Origin: Apodemus sylvaticus | Lineage: Eukaryota > Chordata > Mammalia > Rodentia > Muridae | NCBI RefSeq assembly: GCF_947179515.1 | Contig: NC_067473.1 | Coordinates: forward strand, 83,668,013-83,732,012 | Length of the DNA: 64,000 nucleotides | Reading direction: 5' to 3' | Part shown: one piece after another, positions 53,701 through 55,968 of the stretch | Numbering within the stretch: the first letter of the stretch is position 1 | Layout of the letters: each line of letters starts with the position of its first letter | Translations under genes and position numbers: made by a program | The notes under the pieces: model-generated | Seen by the model: only the letters and a program-made list of their open reading frames with translations | Told to the model about the DNA's origin: nothing | The model's database searches: none

Positions 53701-55847
53701 GTGGTAGTAGTGCTAGGAATATCAGAAATCAACATACAAGAGAACCAACTATGACTTCATCTGTCATCCTACACAAAACCCAAGTCCAAAATGATGAAAG
53801 ACCTCAATGTAAGCCTTGGTACTCTAAAACTACTAGAGAAAAAAAAAGTAGAGAGTATACTTCAATGTGCAGGCATAGGTAAGCACTTTTCAAACAGGAC
53901 TGCAGTAGCCTAGGCAATACCAGTATCAATCAACAAATGAGATGGATCTCAAAATGGGAGAAAATCTTTTCCAACTACACATTCAACAAAAGAGTAGCCT
54001 CTGATGTCTAAAATATACAAAGACCAAAAAAAAAAAAAATCAAATCAAATTAAAAAAAAAAAACACCATGGGCATCAAATTAACAAACAACAAAATGTTT
54101 AAAACTGGGCTATAAAGAACGGGAGCAAAAGTTTAGCAATTAAGAACACTTACTGTTCTTGCAGAGGGTCTAGGCTTGGCTCCTAGCCCCACACAGTTGC
54201 TCATAACTGTCCACAACTACACTGGCAGAGGATCCAGCACACGGTTCTAACATTCTCAAGTACGAGGTTTGCATATGGCACATATACACACATTCAGGAA
54301 AAACACTTTGATAAAATAATTTTTAAAGTTGGAACTTATGCTATGCAAGTGGAAAAGTAAACATTTTCAAACGTGTTCAACATCCTCAACGATGAGTGAC
54401 ATGCAAATGGAAATTGCCCTAAAATTCCATCCTGCCCCAGTCAGAATAGCCATCATCAAGAATACAAATAAGAAATGCTAGCTAGCATGGGTGTGGAAAA
54501 AGGGGAGTGTAGTCTCTTTTACAATATTGGTGAGAGTGGAATCTGATGCGGCCGATTTGTAAATCAATCTAAACGGTCCTCAAAAATTAGAAATAAAAGC
54601 ACCTTCCGTGCTGAGCATGATGGAGTATATCTTTTATCCCAGCACTCAGGAAGCAAGGGCAAGCTGCTATCTGTAAGTTTGGGGCCAGCTAAGGGATGCA
54701 TATATAGTGAAACTCTTGTCTCAAAAACAAATAATGCTTTAAGACCCAGATATTGCACTCTTGAGCACATACCCAAAGATTCCACTACAAGTGACACGTG
54801 AGGGGTTGGCCATAAACAAGCCATTTGTTCTACGCCTTCTAAGATTTAGGAACATTGAGGAAGAATGGTCAGGAAAAAGAAAAAAAATCAAAGGCCAAAA
54901 GATAGGGGAGATGAATGGGAAAACCTTAGATGATACAGCCAATGTGACCATGAGCTCACAACTGCTATAATAATTATTTTTGCTGGATAAGCACAGGCCC
55001 TCCCAACAGTCAGTCACAGATGTGGAGGGGTTCACGTTACTCTAACCCTTAATGCCAAATTCTTAAACTAAAGATTGACTCTGGAAGAGGGGTAGCCATT
55101 GTCTTCTGTTGTGTACCCCACTGAACCCACCAGATTCCAATGGATAGTTCACACAGACACTTCTGGTCAAGCCCAGGGGGACAAAACAAACAAAGACATA
55201 AACGGGGAGATGGGAGCAATTCATAGGGAGGGTAGCTGTACAGAAGAGGGAAGCAGATGAAAGACAGTGGGGTGGGAGCAACCAGAATGCACTAAATATG
55301 TATGAAATTGTTAACAAAACAGAAAAAATTAAGAGGCCGTGACTTTAGCGTTTCTCCGCGCAAGGGCGTGTTCACAGGCAGGTGTGATAAAAAAAAAAAA
55401 ACCAGCAAATTCACATTTTACTCCCAAGAACCATCGAAGTGCTCCAACAGACTGTTTCAGCGCCTCATCAGAGGGAATGCACAGCCCTGCCGCCTTTTCC
55501 CGGCCGCTCGGGCAGAACCTACGCCAGGCGGGACGCACGCCGATGACGTCAGCGCACCCCAGGGCGTGACCGCCGGACGCTACCATTGGCAGAGGTGGCC
55601 TCGCCCTCCCAACCGCTGGTCCTGGCCCTGGCAACCAACTCACCTTCCCGTTGGGGTGGAAAGGGAGGCCCGGGTCCTCTGTGGTGGGGAGAGGGCAAAC
55701 ACGGCCGGTTTCCTCCGCACTTCCAGCGGCGAACCCCGCGGCGGAGGCGGCGGCATCATAGTCTGGGAAGGGATTGGGGAACGACCGCTCCTCCATCTCC
55801 GCCTCTCCTAGGTGGAACTTGAGTCTCTTTGACATGGTCTCGCCCAT
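8777..55847 (-). CDS. Lancl2: Lancl2 coding region (9 exons spliced), LanC-like protein 2, 450 aa
   Basis: Nine minus-strand exons join into an uninterrupted 450-codon frame, the usual length of mammalian LANCL2. Cumulative coding lengths (204, 322, 530, 678, 825, 1008, 1185, 1258 and 1353 nt with stop) fit every splice phase. LANCL proteins are eukaryotic relatives of bacterial lanthionine cyclases. They form a double alpha-barrel with a zinc site and bind glutathione; the family is reported to add glutathione to dehydroamino acids in damaged proteins. LANCL2 is also reported to be N-myristoylated and membrane-associated. Visible here: Gly2 followed by basic residues, Cys321 in a WCHGAPG motif, and Cys367-His368 in GYGICHGTSG, 46 residues apart as in the family. 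Repeated Gly-rich barrel motifs are GRAGYLY, GAAHGMAG and EGMAGAVHF. No frameshift or nonsense codon is seen, so the gene looks functional. Confidence 0.97.
9076..9178. repeat. Compound microsatellite (CT)n(GT)n(GC)n in intron 8
   Basis: About 16 CT units (9076-9108) run into GT repeats and then an alternating GTGCGCGCGCGCGCACGTGT block. Alternating purine-pyrimidine tracts favour Z-DNA, and the CT part is a mirror-repeat tract. It forms the tail of the adjacent SINE-like sequence. Confidence 0.95.
9179..9470 (-). mobile_element. B4/RSINE1-like SINE, antisense
   Basis: Antisense blocks TTGAGACAGGGTCTCC and GGGGTCTGGAGGTTTTAACTC, with TGAGCTTTCTCC at the far end, fit a B4-type fusion SINE. 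Its first 40 bases recur in inverted orientation at 11766-11811. Confidence 0.6.
9471..10186. other. Intron 8 sequence, mostly unassigned; G4 motif
   Basis: A weak tRNA-derived SINE-like stretch lies near 9565-9640. At 9866-9890 the plus strand carries four G-runs (5, 5, 4, 4) with 2-3 base loops, a textbook G-quadruplex motif on the transcribed (template) strand of Lancl2. Otherwise nothing is recognised. Confidence 0.5.
10187..10561. repeat. 27-bp minisatellite, about 14 copies, in intron 8 of Lancl2
   Basis: The unit is AATCCC(C/T)ATGCAGC(C/T)TC plus TGGGGCCTAG, repeated 13 full times and once partially. Nearly all variation is at two C/T positions. Typed as pairs, the copies read CC, TC, TT, CT, CC, CT, TC, CT, CC, TT, TC, CC, TT, CC. 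Copy 5 also has two private changes and copy 10 one. Because 27 is divisible by 3, several frames stay open, which produces artificial repeat proteins (for example repeats of MQPLGPRIP). It is intronic and not a gene. Confidence 0.97.
10562..11206. other. Intron 8 sequence without recognised feature
   Basis: Single-copy in appearance. Open frames here are short and unsupported. Confidence 0.4.
11207..11313 (-). mobile_element. Old B1-like SINE, antisense
   Basis: It contains CTGAGACAGGGCCTCAATAC and later GATTACAGGTAAGGACCACC, the antisense hallmarks of B1/PB1 SINEs, heavily diverged. Confidence 0.6.
11432..11610 (+). mobile_element. B2 SINE (B2_Mm-like)
   Basis: It begins GGGGCTGGAGAGATGGCTCA (tRNA-derived Pol III promoter) and continues through ACCACATGGTGGCTCACAAC and GCCCTCTTCTGGTGTATC to an AATAAATAAATC tail. 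Flanks AATCTGTTTCCT and GATCTATTTCCT form an imperfect target duplication. It is antisense to Lancl2. Confidence 0.93.
11803..11857. repeat. (CA)n microsatellite
   Basis: About 25 CA units with one interruption, adjoining a 45-bp SINE-end fragment (11766-11811) that is an inverted copy of 9173-9214. Confidence 0.95.
11872..12002 (+). mobile_element. Older B1 SINE
   Basis: ACTGGTGCACACCTTTAATC, GGAGGCAGGGGCAGGCAGAT and GAGAGACTTTATC mark a diverged B1 in plus orientation. Confidence 0.7.
12025..12200 (+). mobile_element. Young B1 SINE with target-site duplication
   Basis: GCCGGGCAGTGGTGGCGCAC through GAGAAACCCTGTCTTGG and an A-rich tail form a near-consensus mouse B1. It is flanked by AAAAATCAAATAAACA at 12009-12024 and again after the tail at 12201-12216, a 16-bp target duplication. 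Confidence 0.93.
12520..12560. repeat. (AT)n microsatellite
   Basis: About 20 uninterrupted AT units, self-complementary and able to extrude as a hairpin, 264 bp from exon 8. Confidence 0.95.
12825..12897 (-). CDS. Lancl2: Lancl2 coding exon 8 (residues 396-420, split Gly)
   Basis: This short 73-nt exon follows the acceptor CTTTCCTTTTAG and ends GAAG|GTAAGA. It encodes FAEWCLDYGAHGCRIPDRPY and SLFE plus the first base of Gly420, a block conserved among LANCL1 and LANCL2. Phase 0 in, phase 1 out. No long open frame marks it; it was found by reading the minus strand between exons 7 and 9. Confidence 0.96.
12983..13190 (+). mobile_element. B2/B3-type SINE, diverged
   Basis: GCTGAGATACGGCTCAGTGG, TGCTCTGCCAGAGGACACGA, CAAGTGGCTCACAAACACCC and TCTGGCCTTTGAGCACTTAC match a B3/B2-family SINE with a degraded tail. 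Confidence 0.75.
13191..14020. other. Intron 7 sequence without recognised feature
   Basis: No coding or young repeat signal. A short GTCAAGGTTGAGAATTGCTC at about 13904 faintly resembles an old hAT MITE end. Confidence 0.35.
14025..14412 (+). mobile_element. L1 3' UTR/3' end fragment (Lx-type)
   Basis: GAGCTGAAGGGATTTACAGC, CCAGGGACTAAACCATCAAC, GGAATGCCTTGTTGGGCATC and a G-rich tract (GGGTGGGAGGAGGGGTTGG) precede an A-rich AATAAAATAAAA tail. This is the 3' end of a rodent L1. Confidence 0.8.
14413..16077. other. Intron 7 sequence without recognised feature
   Basis: Single-copy in appearance. A decayed B1-like stretch may lie at about 15680-15820. Open frames are short and unsupported. Confidence 0.35.
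16078..16254 (-). CDS. Lancl2: Lancl2 coding exon 7 (residues 337-395), zinc ligands Cys367-His368
   Basis: The acceptor TTTCTCTCCAG ends at 16255 and the donor AAG|GTGAGA begins at 16077. The 177-nt exon encodes VFKEEKYLKEAMECSDVIWQ, then the catalytic-site block GYGICHGTSGNGYSFLSLYH and LTQDKKYLYRACK. Cys367 and His368 complete the LanC zinc site with Cys321. Both ends are phase 0. A 44-bp near-perfect copy of this exon's 5' portion sits about 0.6 kb away in intron 6 (16880-16923). Confidence 0.98.
16390..17580 (+). mobile_element. Old L1 fragment (5' region/ORF1 joined to ORF2) with a foreign insert
   Basis: C-rich sequence to about 16870 and GTAGAAATGTTTGCCAAAGA onward resemble the Lx-type L1 leader and ORF1. 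From about 17070 the sequence resembles the reverse-transcriptase part of ORF2, so intervening sequence is deleted. ORFs are destroyed. A 44-bp copy of Lancl2 exon 7 interrupts it at 16880-16923. Confidence 0.6.
16880..16923 (-). pseudogene. Lancl2: 44-bp duplicate of Lancl2 exon 7 inside an L1
   Basis: It is identical to exon 7 bases 16205-16248 at 43 of 44 positions (one A to G on the plus strand) and in the same orientation. It covers the codons for about KEEKYLKEAMECSD, without the exon's acceptor or its 3' part. Flanking bases on both sides read as L1. On the minus strand a TTTCTACAG lies just upstream and could act as a cryptic acceptor. Confidence 0.95.
17690..18640 (+). mobile_element. 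Old L1 leader/ORF1-like sequence
   Basis: A C-rich leader (17700-17960) followed by A-rich sequence with AACAAGGAACTCAAAGAAG and GAATCAAAGAAACATATGAA resembles L1 5' UTR and ORF1. All frames are broken. Family assignment is uncertain. Confidence 0.45.
18641..19340. other. Intron 6 sequence, unassigned, with short (CA)n
   Basis: (CA)n at 18692-18710. The rest (18750-19130) looks like decayed mid-repetitive DNA that I cannot name. Confidence 0.35.
19341..20124 (+). mobile_element. MaLR LTR split by a retrocopy
   Basis: The LTR starts TGTGGTAATTTGAATAAGAA and runs to GAGAGTAAACT (19732). It resumes after the insertion with AGTAAACTGACA (20113-20124), which is the expected LTR 3' end. The interruption is an inserted polyadenylated sequence (19733-20112). 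Confidence 0.75.
19733..20112 (+). pseudogene. Processed retrocopy (3' end of an unidentified mRNA)
   Basis: The insert ends with AATAAAATTTGTTACCTC followed by an A-rich tail (AAAAGAATAAAAAGAAAAAG) and is flanked by AGTAAACT repeats (19725-19732 and 20113-20120), a target duplication. These are the hallmarks of L1-mediated retroposition of a polyadenylated transcript. Its 5' part may be coding (charged Lys/Glu-rich frames), but I do not recognise the parent gene. Confidence 0.65.
20125..20480 (+). mobile_element. MaLR internal region
   Basis: TAGAAGCTGGTTCTAGG, ATATTGCTGTTAAAATCCTG and GGACTTTGAACTAGAAAAG follow the LTR as in MT/ORR1 internal sequence. A (TTTG)n stretch lies at about 20208-20226. 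Confidence 0.65.
20729..21459 (-). mobile_element. 5'-truncated L1 3' end with 15-bp target duplication
   Basis: A poly(T) start, TTGGATATTTTCTTTATTTA, the G/C-rich 3' UTR and GAAGCTCAAGAAAAGG-type sequence (read on the minus strand) define an antisense L1 3' end of about 730 bp. Flanks AACCCCTGCTTTCTT (20714-20728) and AACCCCTGTTTTCTT (21460-21474) are a target duplication with one mismatch. Confidence 0.85.
21475..23189. other. Intron 6 sequence, unassigned, with degenerate TCTA/ATCT repeats
   Basis: 22510-22625 is a degenerate ATCT-rich stretch. The remainder shows no recognisable exon or element. Confidence 0.4.
23190..23857 (-). mobile_element. Old L1 ORF2 antisense, split by a younger L1 3' end (23345-23580)
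   Basis: Both flanks read as decayed antisense ORF2 (for example ATGTATAAGATCATGTGATC, a variant of the usual ATAGTATCATGTCATCTGC block). Between them is a G/C-rich L1 3' UTR starting TTGGATATATTCTTTATTTA. Confidence 0.65.
23858..25557 (-). mobile_element. Twin-primed (inverted) young L1 insertion
   Basis: From a poly(T) at 23873 to about 24853 the minus strand carries a mouse L1 3' UTR and ORF2 3' end. From about 24854 to 25545 the plus strand carries the next upstream ORF2 segment, starting at AATATAGTTAAAATGGCC and ending AAATTGGGAAAAGATCTT. The 3' part thus points left and the 5' part is inverted, the configuration made by twin priming. The whole is flanked by a perfect 15-bp repeat TTATTTTTGCTTTAT (23858-23872 and 25543-25557). 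The inverted segment leaves a long open frame (24841-25953), which is L1 sequence running into flank, not a gene. Confidence 0.93.
25585..25715 (-). mobile_element. Old B1 SINE, antisense
   Basis: TTTTGAGACAAATTATCTTT, CCTGGCTGCCCTGGAACTTA and GAGTACTGGGATTAAAGAAG are antisense B1 hallmarks with many substitutions. Confidence 0.75.
25825..25874. repeat. (TATATG)n microsatellite
   Basis: Imperfect TATATG/TATG units, followed by purine-rich sequence (25880-25960) of possible old rodent repeat origin. Confidence 0.85.
25975..26118. repeat. Polypyrimidine tract ending in (TC)n
   Basis: About 145 bp of nearly pure pyrimidine on the plus strand, with 31 uninterrupted TC units at 26057-26118. In Lancl2 pre-mRNA it is a (GA)n purine run. 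Such mirror repeats can adopt triplex DNA. Confidence 0.95.
26140..26740 (+). mobile_element. B4-type SINE fragments with C-rich tail
   Basis: GTGGGGAGATGGCTCAGTAG, CTTGAGTTCAGATCCCCACA and GGTGCACATTTGCAATC mark a B4/RSINE-like element (about 26393-26740). A related decayed segment precedes it (26150-26380). The tail contains CCCC runs at 26613-26674, so the Lancl2 transcript strand has at least eight G-runs there. Confidence 0.65.
26836..26910 (-). repeat. Three-copy tandem repeat of the exon 6 splice-donor region
   Basis: Read on the minus strand, (A/C)AG|GTTAGTGCTCCT occurs with its exon-side base at 26900 (real donor), 26868 and 26838, spacing 32 and 30 bp. Copies 1 and 3 share CTTACAGG before the donor and CTCTAT after it, so the unit includes about 16 nt of exon end and 16 nt of intron start. 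Confidence 0.93.
26900..27082 (-). CDS. Lancl2: Lancl2 coding exon 6 (residues 276-336), first zinc ligand
   Basis: The acceptor GTCTTTAAAG ends at 27083 and the annotated donor is CAG|GTTAGT at 26900/26899. The 183-nt exon (61 codons, phase 0 at both ends) begins PEAKVDQETLTEM and includes HWCHGAPGVIHMLLQAYQ, where Cys321 is a predicted zinc ligand. The donor is unusual: the exon/intron junction belongs to a three-copy tandem repeat, so two further CAG or AAG|GTTAGT sites lie 32 and 62 nt downstream. Using either would shift the frame. The first donor is chosen because it alone joins to exon 7 (VFKEEKYL) in frame. Confidence 0.96.
27174..27354 (-). mobile_element. Young B1 SINE, in the sense of Lancl2
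   Basis: A long poly(T) (about 27174-27210) then GACAGGGTTTCTCTGTGTAG through CGCCACCACTGCCCGGC is a near-consensus antisense-strand B1. It ends 92 bp upstream of the exon 6 acceptor, in the same transcriptional sense as the gene. Confidence 0.95.
27355..28775. other. Intron 5 sequence without recognised feature
   Basis: No exon or named repeat is seen. An open frame at 27668-27913 lacks any supporting family motif. Confidence 0.4.
28776..28922 (-). CDS. Lancl2: Lancl2 coding exon 5 (residues 227-275)
   Basis: The acceptor TGTCTCTGTAG ends at 28923 and the donor CAG|GTATGT begins at 28775. The 147-nt exon (49 codons, phase 0 at both ends) encodes a basic/acidic linker (SKEERKTER) and the LanC motif QYVGAAHGMAGIYYMLMQ. 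It does not appear as a long frame by itself, but the reading frame, splice sites and protein family agree. Confidence 0.96.
28923..29822. other. Intron 4 sequence without recognised feature
   Basis: AT-rich, single-copy in appearance. Confidence 0.45.
29823..29970 (-). CDS. Lancl2: Lancl2 coding exon 4 (residues 177-226)
   Basis: The acceptor TTGGTTAG ends at 29971 and the donor GAG|GTATTG starts at 29822. The 148-nt exon encodes LLQMHRTIICQESELPDELL followed by the Gly-rich barrel motif YGRAGYLYALLYLNTE and GPGTVGETAIKE. It enters in phase 2 and leaves in phase 0. The open frame past the donor (VLWAYWTYG...) is intron. Confidence 0.97.
29971..30345. other. Intron 3 sequence, 5' part, unassigned
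   Basis: AT-rich, with a possible SINE-tail fragment near 30120-30165. No exon. Confidence 0.35.
30346..31139 (+). mobile_element. 5'-truncated L1 (ORF2 end and 3' UTR)
   Basis: It starts at CTCATTAGGGAAATGCAAAT and reads through the Cys-rich ORF2 C-terminus (CWRGCGERGTLLYCWWGC) to GATAAGTGGATATTAG, a G-rich 3' UTR and a poly(A) tail. The ORF2 tail is open to 30705 and then broken. It is antisense to Lancl2. Confidence 0.9.
31140..31476. other. Intron 3 sequence next to exon 3, unassigned
   Basis: No repeat or exon is recognised. Confidence 0.4.
31477..31684 (-). CDS. Lancl2: Lancl2 coding exon 3 (residues 108-177)
   Basis: The acceptor follows CATTCCAG at 31685 and the donor is AAA|GTGAGT at 31477/31476. 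The 208-nt exon encodes the start of the LanC barrel: IALLYLQLYRV, the helix around YLLRSLDYVKRTLRNL, then VTFLCGDAGPLAVGAVIYHKL, a strongly conserved LANCL block. It enters in phase 1 (completing Gly108) and leaves in phase 2 (Lys177 completed by the first base of exon 4). Confidence 0.97.
31685..32430. other. Intron 2 sequence next to exon 3, unassigned
   Basis: AT-rich, apparently single-copy. The final 100 bp grade into A-rich L1-like sequence. Confidence 0.35.
32431..32690. mobile_element. Old L1 pieces flanking the young L1
   Basis: 32431-32570 reads as plus-strand L1 ORF1-like (ATAGAAGAAAACTTCTCTAA). 32575-32690 reads as antisense ORF2 (TGTATACAGCCACTTTACTG) and is the left half of the element that resumes at 36003. 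Confidence 0.6.
32997..35111 (-). pseudogene. L1 ORF2 3' portion (reverse transcriptase to C-terminus)
   Basis: 704 codons from a secondary ATG: RT motifs HMVISLDAEKAFDKIQHPF and FADDMIVYLSDPKN, then the ORF2 C-terminal domain with its Cys-rich motif and the terminal NHGMHSLISGY. Around 34312-34370 the protein departs from the L1 norm (KMAICLKHYTDSMQ) and returns, which indicates two compensating small indels that keep the frame open. Confidence 0.92.
35163..35948 (-). pseudogene. L1 ORF2 middle portion (pre-RT), ending at a nonsense codon
   Basis: 261 codons with a coiled Lys/Glu-rich start (MERAYITSLMTHLKALEQKE) and the RT entry segment ending ILNKILANRI then TAA. The next codons continue the L1 reading frame, so one substitution splits ORF2 here. 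Confidence 0.9.
36003..37005 (-). mobile_element. Older L1 ORF2, right half of the split host element
   Basis: It resumes AATCAGCTGGAATTCCCTGG exactly where the left half (ending GCCACTTTACTGAAGTTT at about 32690) stopped, and continues antisense ORF2 with many lesions to about 37005. Confidence 0.8.
37008..38815 (-). mobile_element. Older L1, antisense, internally deleted
   Basis: A 3' end TTGGATATATTATTTATTTA and 3' UTR run into the ORF2 C-terminal region (to about 38213). The sequence then jumps to an upstream ORF2 segment (GGGACTGTTTAGATGG onward) ending near 38815. Whether this is one deleted copy or two copies is unclear. Confidence 0.75.
38820..40215 (+). mobile_element. L1 ORF2 3' part, plus orientation, head-to-head with the previous L1
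   Basis: AAATGGCCATCTTTACCAAA to TCATCCTGAGTGAGGTAACC follows ORF2 in the sense direction with several frameshifts (frames at 38865-39185, 39295-39570 and 39884-40158). It meets the antisense L1 at about 38817. Confidence 0.85.
40388..42060 (+). mobile_element. MaLR element: LTR plus internal sequence
   Basis: The LTR (about 40388-40751) has CATGAGAATGACTTCCATAG, TTGGTCCCCAGCTGG and a 3' end AATAGAAGAGCAGCTAAGA. The internal region follows (GGAAGTTGATACCAGGAACT, later TTCACTATGCCCCTTTCTTC and CATTATATGTTGGAAGTATG). A URR1 element sits inside it. Open frames such as 41109-41333 are non-coding MaLR sequence. Confidence 0.75.
40813..41038. mobile_element. URR1 (hAT-Charlie MITE) inside the MaLR
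   Basis: It starts CAGTGGTTCTCAACCT and ends AGGTTGAGAACCACTG, perfect inverted termini, with TCACGACCCC and TATGAAGTAGCAAC inside. Flanks ATTTAGAG (40805-40812) and TTTTAGAG (41039-41046) are an 8-bp target duplication with one mismatch, as hAT elements make. Confidence 0.95.
42061..43500 (+). mobile_element. Old L1 (ORF1 end, ORF2 start) with a local tandem repeat
   Basis: A-rich sense sequence with GAAGAAAACTTCACCCAAAC, CAGCTGATTTCTCGATGGAA, ATTATAAGGAGCAGAA and later AGACATAGGCTGACTGAATA matches the ORF1-to-ORF2 region of rodent L1. A 28-bp unit (ACTGTAGAAAGATGGGATGC and the next 8 bases) is repeated about 4.6 times at 43013-43145. Confidence 0.65.
43501..44278. other. Intron 2 sequence, unassigned
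   Basis: No exon or named repeat is seen; AT-rich. Confidence 0.35.
44279..44341 (+). repeat. 63-bp copy of 45363-45427
   Basis: From GCCAGCATTCTTCTCTGTG to CATCTCAAACTCTTT it is identical to 45363-45427 apart from one GT unit fewer. The distal copy sits within a longer LTR-like element, so this one appears to be the derived copy. A 17-bp tandem duplication of TTTTGTTTAAATGTTA follows at about 44340-44375. Confidence 0.95.
44342..44789. other. Intron 2 sequence next to exon 2, unassigned
   Basis: Strongly AT-rich, no recognised feature. Confidence 0.4.
44790..44907 (-). CDS. Lancl2: Lancl2 coding exon 2 (residues 69-108, split Gly)
   Basis: The acceptor AG lies at 44909-44908 and the donor ACAG|GTGGGT at 44790/44789. 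The 118-nt exon encodes an amphipathic helix beginning IVPNFIKRIQTKIKDLLQQM and ends in YTGWT plus the first base of Gly108. It is too short and too split to stand out as a long frame and was found by reading the minus strand between exons 1 and 3. The joined phase (0 in, 1 out) matches both neighbours. Confidence 0.96.
45205..45475 (+). mobile_element. Probable ERV-type LTR, diverged
   Basis: AGAATGTCAACTTGACTGGA near the start, GGGTGGCAGTCACCCAGG in the middle, GATGCAATGTGACAAACC and an AATAAAATTAGC end have the order of an LTR of the ERV3 kind. It contains the 65-bp segment duplicated at 44279-44341. Confidence 0.45.
45481..45625 (+). mobile_element. Old B1-like SINE
   Basis: GCACTTGCCTTTAAGTCTGG, AGTTCAATGCCAGCTTTAGC and CCTGTCTCAAGCG mark a diverged B1. 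Confidence 0.65.
45626..46650. other. Intron 1 sequence, probably decayed L1 leader, unassigned
   Basis: C- and A-rich sequence with no intact frame. It resembles old L1 5' sequence, but I cannot support a family call. Confidence 0.3.
46651..47160 (+). mobile_element. Old L1 ORF2 fragment
   Basis: GTAAAAATGGCCATCCTACC, CAGGATAGCTAAACTAATCC and AATAACGTAGTACTGGCCTA follow ORF2 in sense with lesions. A short GA repeat lies at 47072-47086. Confidence 0.75.
47161..50340 (-). mobile_element. Rodent L1 (Lx-type) 3' UTR and ORF2 end, antisense, carrying a solo LTR
   Basis: The long 3' UTR is recognisable by TTGACCATCTACTGCTAGA (typical reading 47795 onward), TTTAGCAGAATTATAGTATT and CACAAAGTTTGTGCCATTAT. 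The ORF2 end follows antisense (49740-50340: GGCTATTATGAGCAGAGCAG, TGACTGGTGTAAGATGGAAT). A 538-bp LTR interrupts it at 48389-48926. The first 240 bp (47161-47400) are also antisense L1 but could belong to a different copy. Confidence 0.75.
48389..48926. mobile_element. Solo ERV LTR inside L1, 6-bp target duplication
   Basis: It begins TGTGGCAGGATTTTCCCTG and ends TTTCATGCAACA, 538 bp. The host L1 3' UTR resumes on both sides, with TATGGC (48383-48388) and TATAGG (48927-48932). Relative to the uninterrupted L1 reading (TATGGG) these are a 6-bp duplication with point changes, typical of class II (ERVK) integration. The LTR includes GGAAGCAAGATGGAGG and a TTGATATATAAATC TATA-like box. The exact family was not determined. 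Confidence 0.75.
50341..50640. mobile_element. L1-derived fragment with (CA)n
   Basis: CTTACTAGAAAACAAAGATC and TCAGAGAAGGACAAAATGAC resemble Lx 3' UTR sequence; a CA repeat lies at 50574-50602. Confidence 0.5.
50641..51325. other. Intron 1 sequence, unassigned
   Basis: No recognised exon or element. Confidence 0.35.
51330..51695 (-). mobile_element. MaLR LTR (ORR1-like), antisense, diverged
   Basis: TCTATTGCTGTGAAGAGATG, CATGGCAGGCAGGCATGGTG, CCTCCTCCAACAAGGCCACA and TATTCAAACCACCACAG are antisense ORR1 blocks in order. Confidence 0.8.
51696..52084. other. Intron 1 sequence, unassigned
   Basis: AT-rich, no recognised feature. Confidence 0.35.
53332..53678 (+). mobile_element. ERV LTR with duplicated TATA region
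   Basis: It starts TGTTGACATGAACATGG and ends about CTCCATTGCTCCATCA. A roughly 32-bp unit (CCCACCTCCTCATTCAGCTG and the next 12 bases) is present twice, each copy ending in a TATA-like box and TAAAC (about 53567 and 53600). The family was not determined and the ends are approximate. Confidence 0.5.
54125..54330 (+). mobile_element. B2/B3-type SINE in the L1
   Basis: TTAGCAATTAAGAACACTTA, TCTTGCAGAGGGTCTAGGCT and TGCTCATAACTGTCCACAAC match a diverged B3/B2. Confidence 0.75.
54605..54735 (+). mobile_element. Old B1 SINE in the L1
   Basis: GCTGAGCATGATGGAGTATA, TCCCAGCACTCAGGAAGC and CTCTTGTCTCAAAAAC mark a diverged B1. Confidence 0.7.
55544..55551. promoter_or_regulatory. Palindromic CRE (TGACGTCA) in intron 1
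   Basis: A perfect 8-bp CRE lies inside the CpG island, 93 bp into intron 1 and about 300 bp downstream of the start codon. Full CREs in unmethylated promoter islands are classic CREB/ATF sites. Occupancy here is inference. Confidence 0.6.
55644..55847 (-). CDS. Lancl2: Lancl2 coding exon 1 (residues 1-68)
   Basis: The start is the ATG at 55847-55845, with G at -3 and G at +4, a good initiation context. The N-terminus MGETMSKRLK has Gly2 positioned for N-myristoylation after Met removal, plus a Lys/Arg cluster, matching what is known of LANCL2 and absent from LANCL1. The exon continues through an acidic, low-complexity Ala/Gly/Glu stretch (about residues 15-50), the poorly conserved N-terminal extension of LANCL2, and ends at ...FHPNGK. 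The donor is AAG|GTGAGT (55643-55638 on the plus numbering), phase 0. The open frame runs on to 55329 only because the intron happens to lack stops. Confidence 0.97.
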
Positions 55848-55968
55848 GTCCGCGCGCTTTTCTTGCCTGAGAGCTCAGGGCACGGCGCGCTGGCAGGGAC
55901 AAACCTCCTGGAAGGCGTTTAGGCCGGGGCGACGCGGCGAAGCCTTCCTGGCGATCGGTGGCTTGCAC
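55756..55968 (-). other. Possible upstream ORF overlapping the Lancl2 start
   Basis: An ATG at 55968-55966 opens a 70-codon frame that passes the Lancl2 ATG (55847) in another frame and ends inside exon 1. If transcription starts upstream of 55968 it would be an overlapping uORF that could lower initiation at the main ATG. If transcription starts nearer the gene it is irrelevant. The peptide has no recognisable domain. Confidence 0.3.

Larger units (their letters stand above)
52085..55330 (+). mobile_element. Old L1 ORF2 and 3' UTR, plus orientation, hosting LTR, B2 and B1
   Basis: Decayed ORF2 RT (GGATATTCACTATGGTCAAG, AACAAAATTCAACCCTGTCT) continues through 53330, resumes after an LTR (53715 onward), again after a SINE (54340-54600), and ends in a 3' UTR with GGTGGGAGCAACCAGAATGC at about 55270. 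Its end abuts the CpG island, so this insertion defines the island's intron 1 edge. Confidence 0.75.

Noticed and set aside
55302..55811. 169-codon plus-strand frame across the CpG island as a divergent gene
   Set aside because: CpG-rich sequence lacks stop codons by composition. The frame is antisense to Lancl2 exon 1 and has no recognisable domain.
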